From an uncultured Muribaculaceae bacterium (lineage in GTDB: Bacteria; Bacteroidota; Bacteroidia; Bacteroidales; Muribaculaceae): a DNA stretch of 13,516 nucleotides. The DNA is taken from contig CAJUIJ010000057.1 of assembly GCA_910586175.1 (NCBI GenBank), forward strand, positions 1-13,516. The letters run 5' to 3'. The notes under the pieces are model-generated. The model did not search any database. It saw nothing but the letters and a program-made list of their open reading frames with translations, and was not told the DNA's origin. Below, in pieces: positions 6,139 through 13,516 of this stretch. The position numbers and the translations under genes were made by a program. The stretch's first letter is position 1, and the number at the start of each line of letters is the position of its first letter.

Positions 6139-9100
6139 ATGCAATTGAACCGAACTCGGTTTTCCATACTCGCTCTTACATTTGTCACTGTGCTGTTATG
6201 CACGGTGATTGGAAACACACAATACTATAAAAGCCAACTGCAACCCCCTCCTCCCTCCGATCCTATCCTCTCTCCTGAGATTGGCAACGACTCTTTGACG
6301 ATGCATTCACCCGTGCAGCCCACTGTGCCTGTGACTGCCGACGACTACCTCCGTAACAAGGAGTACGCAGCAGACCTGCGTGACCCTTCAAATATCAAGA
6401 CTGAAGCTGTCTATGACCCGGCCTCAGGAATGTATGTGCTTCGTACACGTCTTGGAGACAAGGATATTGTAACCCCTTATATGATGACGCCCGATGAATA
6501 TAACAATATGATGACGCGTCATGATATGTTCTCTTATTTCAATCAGCGCAACGCTGATTCATATGAGAAGAAGGATAAGGAGCCTTTCAACATCTTCGAT
6601 ATGAATTTCTCCCTCGGACCTCTTGAAAAGGTTTTCGGGCCGGGTGGTATACGTCTACAGACTCAAGGTTCCATTCAACTTTCTATGGGTGTGAAGAGCA
6701 ACAAGACCGACAATCCCGCTCTCTCCATGCGCAATAGACGAAAGACTTATTTCGATTTCGATTCGAAAATCCAAGCTTCTATCAATGCCTCGGTGGGCGA
6801 CAAGATGAAGTTCAACATGAACTACAACACCGATGCTACCTTTGCTTTTGACTCGCAAAATCTCAAGTTGCAGTATGAAGGCAAGGAGGATGAGATTATA
6901 AAGAACATAGAGGCCGGTAATGTGAGCATGACCACGGGTTCGAGCTTGATTCGTGGCGGTACCGCCTTGTTTGGTGTCAAGGCGAAGCTTCAGTTTGGCA
7001 AACTTACGCTGACCGGTCTGGTGTCCCAGCAAAACAGCGAATCCAAGACTGTCAGCACGCAAGGTGGTGTGCAAAGCACTAAATTCAGCATTAAGGCCGA
7101 CAACTACGATGCCAACCGGCATTTCTTCCTCTCTCAATATTTCTATGAGAATTACGACCGGTTTGCCTCACGTTTGCCCCATGTCTCTTCGGGAATCAAG
7201 ATCAACCGCATTGAGGTGTGGATTACCAATAAGAATGGCAATTACAATGAGTCGCGCAACTTCGTGGGTTTCATGGATCTCGGTGAGAACCGAAATCTTG
7301 CAAACTCATATTGGGTACCCAATATGGGCGAGGATGTGCCAAGCAATAATTCCAATAATCTCTTGCAGGTTATAAAGAGCGAGTATCCCGGTGCACGCAA
7401 CATCAATACTGTAACCCAGACTCTTGACCCACTCAAGGCTTACGGAATAGAGGGTGGTCAGGATTACGAAAAAGTTGAGTCGGCGCGTCTGCTGCGCGAA
7501 AGTGAGTACACTCTCAATTCCACGCTTGGCTACATATCTCTGAAATCTGCGCTCAATACTGACGAGGTGCTCGCAGTGGCTTTTGAATATACCTATAATG
7601 GCAAAGTGTATCAGGTAGGGGAGTTCTCAAGCGATGTCACGACCACTTCGGAGTCTCTTTATCTGAAGATGCTCCGTTCCACCACTGTCTCCACGAGTCT
7701 GCCCATGTGGAAGCTGATGATGAAAAACGTATATTCGCTTGGCGCTTATCAGCTCCAGAGCAAGAAGTTTAAGCTCAACATCAAGTATCTTAGCGACACC
7801 ACCGGTACAGAAATAAACTATCTTCCGGTCGGTGCAATAGCCAATAAACCGCTCCTTCAAGTCATGAACCTCGACCGAATCGATTCTAACCAGGAATCCA
7901 ATTCTGATGGTTTCTTTGACTATATTGAAGGATACACAGTGCAGTCGCAGAGCGGCAAGATTATATTTCCGGTAGCCGAACCTTTCGGCAAGCATCTGGA
8001 GAATCAGATCGGCAATCCTGCTATTGCTGAGCAATATGTGTACAAGGAGCTTTATGACTCTACGCTCGTAGTGGCACGGCAGTTTGCAGATAAGAATAAG
8101 TATTCGCTCGTGGGTGAATATCAAGCCTCAAATGGTGCCACAATCCGCCTTAATGCCATGAATGTGCCCCGTGGTTCGGTGGTGGTAATGGCCGGAGGTG
8201 TGGTGCTTACTGAAAACTCCGACTATACCGTAGATTATTCCATGGGTATAGTCACCATCACGAATCAGAGCATCATTGATTCAGGCACTAATGTCAGTGT
8301 AACGCTCGAAAACCAGTCCATGTTCTCAATGCAGCGCAAGACTCTACTTGGGCTGGATGCACAATATCAATTCAATAAGGATTTCTCGGTAGGTGCTACG
8401 CTCCTTCATTTCTCGGAGAAAGCCCTTACTCAGAAGGTCAATATAGGCGATGAGGTAATCAATAACACGATGTGGGGCTTGAACTTAAGTTACCGCAAGG
8501 ATTTCATGTGGCTCACCAATCTTCTCAACAAGGTGCCCACTATCAACGCCACAGCACCCTCTTCTTTCAGCCTTAATGCAGAGTTCGCCCAGTTGGTGCC
8601 GCATAAGCAGAAGAGCGGGTCGAACAAGGGCTCGAGCTTCATCGACGATTTTGAGGCTACGCAGACCGTCATAGACCTTCGTTCCCCCTATAGCTGGTTT
8701 CTTTCATCCACTCCTTATGACGGTGGCCCTGATGCGTTGTTCCCCGAAGCTGCCCTATCCAACGACCCCGCCTATGGCAAGAATCGTGCTTTGCTCTCCT
8801 GGTATTACATAGACCGTGCATGGACTCAGCGTAACTCCACCATGCTCCCCGGTTATCTTAAGAATGACCCTCACCAGATGTCGAGCCCTTACATACGGGA
8901 GGTCTATGTGAATGAGCTTTTCCCTTATCGCGACCTTGCATACGGAGAGGCTAACTGGATTCAGTGTCTTAACCTCTCTTTCTATCCCAAGGAGCGTGGC
9001 CCTTACAATCTTGATGCCGACAATATCGACTCCGATGGCAATCTTCTTAACCCGGAGAAGCGATGGGGTGGTATCATGCGCAAGATGGAAAATTCCAACT

Positions 9101-12100
9101 TCGAAAACTCTAATGTGGAGTATATCCAGTTTTGGCTACTTGACCCGTTTCTCGATGAGGACAATCACAACCGTGAGGGTGGTGACCTATATTTCAACTT
9201 CGGTGAGATAAGTGAGGATATTCTCAAAGATGGCATGAAGAGTTATGAGAATGGCTTGCCGGTGGATGGTAATAATGATTTCATCACTGAGACGATCTGG
9301 GGTCGTGTATCAAGACAGAACTCTCTGACCTACGCTTTCGAAAACGCCCCCGATGCCCGTTTGCTTCAGGACGTCGGTCTCGACGGTCTCCGCAATGATG
9401 ATGAGTTTACTTTCTCGACTTACAAGGATTACCTCGACAAGTTGCGCACCAAGTTGTCGCCCGATGCCATTGCCAGACTTCAGGATAACCCCTTCTCGGC
9501 AATGAACGACCCGGCCGGAGATAATTATCATTTCTATCGCTCGGCATATTATGATGAGGTGAAGGCCGGCATTCTCGAACGCTACAAGCATTATAATGGA
9601 GTGGAAGGCAACTCTCTCTCTCCCGACCAGTCTGACAATCCTCAGTATCAGTCTGCCCGTGCAGTCCCCGATGTGGAAGATATCAACCAGGATAATACGC
9701 TCAATGAGTATGAGCGATATTTCGAATATAAGATTTCTATCCGCCCCGAAGACCTTGAGGTGGGCAAGAACTATATTACCGACAAGCAGGTGTCTACAGT
9801 TTCTACCCCAGAGGGCAAGCAGACCACCACGTGGTATCTTTTCAAGGTGCCTCTAAGCTCTCCCGATAAGGTGGTGGGCGGCATAAAGGATTTCTCAACC
9901 ATCCGCTTCGCCCGTATGTTCATGACCGGCTTCAAGGAGGTGACTCACCTTCGTTTCGCTACACTCGAACTCGTGCGCGGCGAATGGCGCGATTATAAGT
10001 TCAACCTAAATTCGCGCAATGACTCTCCGGCTGAGGGTTCGCTCGATATGAGCGTGGTCAACATTGAGGAGAATTCCGGCCGCGAACCGGTCAACTATGT
10101 GTTGCCTCCGGGTGTAAATCGCGACCAGGACTCCGGCTCTGCGCAGGCTACGCAGCTTAATGAGCAGTCGCTTGAGATGACGCTCCGTGGCATTCAGCCC
10201 GGTGATGCACGAGGCATTTATAAGAACACCCAAATTGACCTCCGTCTCTATAAGCGTCTCCAGATGTGGGTGCATGCCGAAGCTCTTATCGACAATGCCA
10301 CTAACTTGCGCAATGGCGATTTCGCTATCTTCATGCGTCTCGGTTCGGATGTGAAGAATAATTATTATGAGTATGAGATTCCTCTCGACCTCACACCTCC
10401 GGCCCGTTACAACAACATGAACTCTCAGGACCGTGCCAAGGTGTGGCCCGCCGACAACCGTCTTGATATTCCCCTCGACTTATTGACCAAGGTCAAGACT
10501 CAACGCAACCGCGACAGAAGTGCAAATGTAGAGGGTGTAGGTTATACCCAACTCTATTCAATCCTTGACCCTGACAATAGCCAGAACTCGGTGAGTGTCA
10601 TGGGTAACCCGTCGCTGTCAGATGTCCGCGTGATGCTTATCGGTATCCGCAACCGCTCTAACTCGGTCAAAGATGGTGTCGTGTGGGTCAATGAGTTGAA
10701 AGTTACTGAGTTTAACGAGGATGGTGGTTGGGCGTTAAATGCCAATGCAAGCTTGTCGCTCTCCGATATTGCCATGGTCAACTTCAGTTACCATCGCGAA
10801 ACTGATGGTTTCGGTGCCGTAGACCAGGGTCTCTCTTCACGCCGTCTTGACACATATGACCAGTATAACCTTGTGGTGCAGGGTGATGTCGGCAAGCTTA
10901 TTCCTGAAAAGGCTAAGCTTACCGCGCCGGTCTATTATGCACGCTCGCAGGAGACTCTTACTCCGAAGTATAATCCTCTTGACCAGGATATCCTGCTAAA
11001 GGATGCTCTCAAAGCGGCGCAGACCAAACATGAGAAAGACTCTATAAAGGCATATGCCATTACGAAGAAGACCACTGAGAGTTTCTCGGTGTCAAGTTTC
11101 CGGTTTAATGTGCAGAGCAAGAATCCTATGCCTTGGGATCCGGCCAACTTTACGCTTACTTTCTCATTCAATAAGCAGCGAAATGTAGACCCGGTCACCG
11201 AGTATGAGCATACCGATGATTATCGAGGCTCGTTCCAGTATTCTTATTCTCCTTATATCAAACCATTCAAGCCTTTCAGCAAACTGAAGAGCAAGAGCAA
11301 GACTGCGAAGTTTTTCAAAGATTGGGAACTGAATTGGATGTTCAACAATCTTACGTTCTACACCTCGATGACTCGTAACTATTACGAGGAGCAGACTCGT
11401 TCGGAAGTTGATGTTGATTTCCAGCTGCCGGTGCAGGTGAGCAAGAACTGGCTTTGGGACCGTCAGCTCTCTCTTACATGGAATCTTACCAAGTCTCTTT
11501 CATTCTCTTTTGCCAGCAATACCACTGCAAGAATTGAGGAGACCATAGGGGCTGTCAATAAGCGGCTCTTCCCTGACGAGTATAAGGCATGGAAAGATAC
11601 GGTAATGTCGTCGCTCAAGCATCTCGGCACACCCTGGAATTATAACCAGACTTTCACCGGCACATATAAGGCTCCGTTCAGTAAGATTCCCGTGCTCGAT
11701 TATCTTACCGGTCAGGTGAGTTACAATTCTGTGTATCGTTGGGACAAAGGTGCTACTGTCGATGATATTTACCTTGGCAACACCATCCAGAACCAGACTA
11801 CATGGAATGCGGATGCGCGTCTTAATTTTGAGACCCTGTTCAATAAGTCTTCTTATCTTAAGAAGATAAATCAGCGTTTCAATAAGACGAAGAGCGGAAG
11901 TAGCGCACGTGGCAATAACAAGCAAAAAGGACCTGACAAGAAGGAGAAAAATAAACCCAAGAAATTCGAGCGAGCCATAACGTTGTCGCCCGACTCTGCA
12001 ACAACTATTAAGCATAATCTTAATAACAAAAAAATCAGGTTGTCGGCCAAATCGGAAGGAAAAGTCGTTAAGTTGAATTATAAGGTGATTGATGCCAATA

Positions 12101-13516
12101 CAATTCAGATTACCGACACCGGAAGTCGCAACATCGCGCTTAGCATCACGGAACTGAAGAAAAATTCTGACAACAAGAAGAACTTCGGCACAGAGTTTGC
12201 CGAGCATGCGCTCCGCTTCCTGATGATGCCCCGTTCCATATCGTTCAAGTGGCGCGACACCCGTTCGCTCAATGTGCCGTTGTATGCACCCAATGTGGGT
12301 GACATTTTCGGCCAGCGTTCCGGCAAAGGACCTATGGCACCGGGTCTTGATTTTGCGTTTGGTTTTTACGACAAGGATTTTGTGCAGACAGCTCTCGACC
12401 GCGATTGGCTTATCACCACTTCCGAGCAGGTTTCTCCCGCTTTATGGACTCGCGCCAAGGAGTTCAGCTTCGAACTCAACCTCGAGCCTGTGAAGGGTCT
12501 GAAGATTTTGCTCACTTCTAATCTTACAGATTCACGCACCGAGCAACTCCAGTTCATGTATACCGGCATGCCTACTGTATACAGCGGTAATTACATGCGC
12601 ACTGCATGGGCTATACCTACAGCCATGCGCAATTTCAAGGCCGAAGATGGTTATCATTCTGATGCTTTCGATCAATTCCTGGCCAATATCCCTGTAGTGG
12701 CCCGTCGTGTGCAGGATCAATATTCAGGCACAACATATCCCTCTACCGGTTTCATGGAGGGTAATGTGCTCGCGGGTGCTCCCTTCAATCCGGAAGTCGG
12801 CGGAGTGAGCCAGACAAGTTCCGATGTGCTTATTCCGGCGTTCATCGCCGCATATACTGGCACTTCAGCATCTAAGGTGACGCTCGACCATTTCCCCGGA
12901 CTATCTTCAATGCGTCCCAACTGGCGAGTCACTTACGATGGCTTTATCAATCTGGGCAACATGAAGAAGATCTTCAAGTCGTTCACTATTTCGCATGCTT
13001 ACCAGTGCACATACAACGTCGGTTCATACACCAGCTTCCTCAACTGGGAGGCTGCGCCCAACGGAAGCGGACACATGGGTTACATCCTCGATTCGCAATC
13101 GCAGCAACCCATTCCTTCAAGTCCGTTCAATATATCCTCTGTCACCATCACTGAGAAGTTCGCACCACTTGTCGGTTTGAAGTTCACGCTCTTTAACGAT
13201 ATTACTTTCAATGCCGAGTATCGTGACTCGCGAACTCTGTCGCTCAACACCTCGGCAGGTCAGCTCGTGGAGACCCTCTCAAAGCAGCTCACCTTTGGCG
13301 CAGGTTACAAGATAGCGAACTTCAACAAGATTCTGAAGATAGGCGGAAAGCAGGGTAGTGTGTCCAATGACCTCACGCTTAATCTTGACCTCTCATGGGC
13401 AAACAACCAGTCGCTGATAAGACGCATAGAGACGGCATATACACAGGCCACACAAGGCACAAGCACCTTCTCAGTAAACTTCATGGCAAGCTACATACTG
13501 AGCAAGCGTATTACCC
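6139..13516 (+). CDS. sprA: SprA, outer-membrane translocon of the type IX secretion system (3' end cut off)
   Basis: SprA (called Sov in Porphyromonas) is the giant beta-barrel through which type IX cargo crosses the outer membrane; in gliding species it also exports the adhesins. The frame is open for 2459 codons to the right edge with no stop or shift. Family length is about 2400-2500, and the visible end (FSVNFMASYILSKRIT) matches a late barrel strand, so little is missing. Visible marks: basic start and hydrophobic stretch at 8-24 (a modest signal peptide), a Pro-rich part at 36-46, FNIFDMNFSLGPLEKVFGPGG near 148-168, the hallmark FIDDFEATQ at 834-842, VPDVEDINQDNTLNEYERY at 1176-1194, GIYKNTQIDLRLYKRLQMWVHAE near 1359, many alternating aromatic barrel strands from about 1530 on, and a Lys-rich insert at about 1915-2014. 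The ATG at 6139 is the only ATG in frame between the ruvA end and the mature protein. Confidence 0.95.
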   Translation, partial: MQLNRTRFSILALTFVTVLLCTVIGNTQYYKSQLQPPPPSDPILSPEIGNDSLTMHSPVQPTVPVTADDYLRNKEYAADLRDPSNIKTEAVYDPASGMYVLRTRLGDKDIVTPYMMTPDEYNNMMTRHDMFSYFNQRNADSYEKKDKEPFNIFDMNFSLGPLEKVFGPGGIRLQTQGSIQLSMGVKSNKTDNPALSMRNRRKTYFDFDSKIQASINASVGDKMKFNMNYNTDATFAFDSQNLKLQYEGKEDEIIKNIEAGNVSMTTGSSLIRGGTALFGVKAKLQFGKLTLTGLVSQQNSESKTVSTQGGVQSTKFSIKADNYDANRHFFLSQYFYENYDRFASRLPHVSSGIKINRIEVWITNKNGNYNESRNFVGFMDLGENRNLANSYWVPNMGEDVPSNNSNNLLQVIKSEYPGARNINTVTQTLDPLKAYGIEGGQDYEKVESARLLRESEYTLNSTLGYISLKSALNTDEVLAVAFEYTYNGKVYQVGEFSSDVTTTSESLYLKMLRSTTVSTSLPMWKLMMKNVYSLGAYQLQSKKFKLNIKYLSDTTGTEINYLPVGAIANKPLLQVMNLDRIDSNQESNSDGFFDYIEGYTVQSQSGKIIFPVAEPFGKHLENQIGNPAIAEQYVYKELYDSTLVVARQFADKNKYSLVGEYQASNGATIRLNAMNVPRGSVVVMAGGVVLTENSDYTVDYSMGIVTITNQSIIDSGTNVSVTLENQSMFSMQRKTLLGLDAQYQFNKDFSVGATLLHFSEKALTQKVNIGDEVINNTMWGLNLSYRKDFMWLTNLLNKVPTINATAPSSFSLNAEFAQLVPHKQKSGSNKGSSFIDDFEATQTVIDLRSPYSWFLSSTPYDGGPDALFPEAALSNDPAYGKNRALLSWYYIDRAWTQRNSTMLPGYLKNDPHQMSSPYIREVYVNELFPYRDLAYGEANWIQCLNLSFYPKERGPYNLDADNIDSDGNLLNPEKRWGGIMRKMENSNFENSNVEYIQFWLLDPFLDEDNHNREGGDLYFNFGEISEDILKDGMKSYENGLPVDGNNDFITETIWGRVSRQNSLTYAFENAPDARLLQDVGLDGLRNDDEFTFSTYKDYLDKLRTKLSPDAIARLQDNPFSAMNDPAGDNYHFYRSAYYDEVKAGILERYKHYNGVEGNSLSPDQSDNPQYQSARAVPDVEDINQDNTLNEYERYFEYKISIRPEDLEVGKNYITDKQVSTVSTPEGKQTTTWYLFKVPLSSPDKVVGGIKDFSTIRFARMFMTGFKEVTHLRFATLELVRGEWRDYKFNLNSRNDSPAEGSLDMSVVNIEENSGREPVNYVLPPGVNRDQDSGSAQATQLNEQSLEMTLRGIQPGDARGIYKNTQIDLRLYKRLQMWVHAEALIDNATNLRNGDFAIFMRLGSDVKNNYYEYEIPLDLTPPARYNNMNSQDRAKVWPADNRLDIPLDLLTKVKTQRNRDRSANVEGVGYTQLYSILDPDNSQNSVSVMGNPSLSDVRVMLIGIRNRSNSVKDGVVWVNELKVTEFNEDGGWALNANASLSLSDIAMVNFSYHRETDGFGAVDQGLSSRRLDTYDQYNLVVQGDVGKLIPEKAKLTAPVYYARSQETLTPKYNPLDQDILLKDALKAAQTKHEKDSIKAYAITKKTTESFSVSSFRFNVQSKNPMPWDPANFTLTFSFNKQRNVDPVTEYEHTDDYRGSFQYSYSPYIKPFKPFSKLKSKSKTAKFFKDWELNWMFNNLTFYTSMTRNYYEEQTRSEVDVDFQLPVQVSKNWLWDRQLSLTWNLTKSLSFSFASNTTARIEETIGAVNKRLFPDEYKAWKDTVMSSLKHLGTPWNYNQTFTGTYKAPFSKIPVLDYLTGQVSYNSVYRWDKGATVDDIYLGNTIQNQTTWNADARLNFETLFNKSSYLKKINQRFNKTKSGSSARGNNKQKGPDKKEKNKPKKFERAITLSPDSATTIKHNLNNKKIRLSAKSEGKVVKLNYKVIDANTIQITDTGSRNIALSITELKKNSDNKKNFGTEFAEHALRFLMMPRSISFKWRDTRSLNVPLYAPNVGDIFGQRSGKGPMAPGLDFAFGFYDKDFVQTALDRDWLITTSEQVSPALWTRAKEFSFELNLEPVKGLKILLTSNLTDSRTEQLQFMYTGMPTVYSGNYMRTAWAIPTAMRNFKAEDGYHSDAFDQFLANIPVVARRVQDQYSGTTYPSTGFMEGNVLAGAPFNPEVGGVSQTSSDVLIPAFIAAYTGTSASKVTLDHFPGLSSMRPNWRVTYDGFINLGNMKKIFKSFTISHAYQCTYNVGSYTSFLNWEAAPNGSGHMGYILDSQSQQPIPSSPFNISSVTITEKFAPLVGLKFTLFNDITFNAEYRDSRTLSLNTSAGQLVETLSKQLTFGAGYKIANFNKILKIGGKQGSVSNDLTLNLDLSWANNQSLIRRIETAYTQATQGTSTFSVNFMASYILSKRIT

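Noticed and set aside
11500..12207. 235-codon open frame on the minus strand inside sprA
   Set aside because: It mirrors the sprA reading frame, shows no domain or natural start context, and sprA is unmistakable on the other strand.
1..13516. CRISPR array, tRNA or rRNA, insertion sequence, prophage or integron
   Set aside because: No spaced direct repeats, cloverleaf sequence, transposase or integrase reading frame, or terminal inverted repeats were seen; all long frames are accounted for by housekeeping and envelope genes.

Overview
The window is an ordinary-looking chromosomal stretch from a member of the Bacteroidota, most likely the order Bacteroidales. A gut Muribaculaceae-like organism is plausible, but family rank cannot be settled by reading. 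The reasons are a BatD-BatE pair, the type IX secretion translocon gene sprA directly behind ruvA, promoter-like motifs of the Bacteroides type (TTTG, 19-21 bases, TAnnTTTG), and no Shine-Dalgarno sequences before the genes. There are no RNA genes, insertion sequences, CRISPR arrays or phage genes. Coding density is high and no gene-free stretch exceeds about 220 bases.

Layout. (1) 1-2576, + strand: the end of a Bat (aerotolerance-type) operon, with batD cut by the left edge and batE complete, closed by a clear intrinsic terminator at 2614-2647. (2) 2648-4209, + strand: a short AT-rich control region with a 12-bp perfect palindrome and a good candidate promoter. It is followed by a two-gene unit: an 85-residue helix-turn-helix protein and, 8 bases later, a tandem universal stress protein with an extra N-terminal signal-transduction-like domain. 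(3) 4228-5357, - strand: recR followed by a GNAT acetyltransferase overlapping it by 4 bases; this unit converges on the stress gene with only 18 bases between the stop codons. (4) 5358-5513: the divergent recR/ruvA intergenic region. A promoter-like element lies so close to recR that the message may be leaderless. (5) 5514-13516, + strand: ruvA, then sprA 46 bases later. sprA is open for 2459 codons without a stop or frameshift and runs off the right edge, probably only tens of codons before its natural end.

How the genes relate. BatD and BatE are envelope proteins of the MoxR/von Willebrand-type Bat system. RecR (RecFOR recombination mediator) and RuvA (Holliday-junction branch migration) are both recombination proteins and sit back to back. 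SprA is the giant outer-membrane channel of the type IX secretion system; its place behind ruvA is a linkage I recall from other Bacteroidota and is probably positional rather than functional. The HTH plus stress-protein pair is the least understood unit.

I did not find a clear, undescribed system. The items most worth a second look are the HTH-Usp unit with its palindrome, the possibly leaderless recR, a candidate private promoter for sprA inside the ruvA end, and a lysine-rich insert in sprA with slightly shifted codon use.
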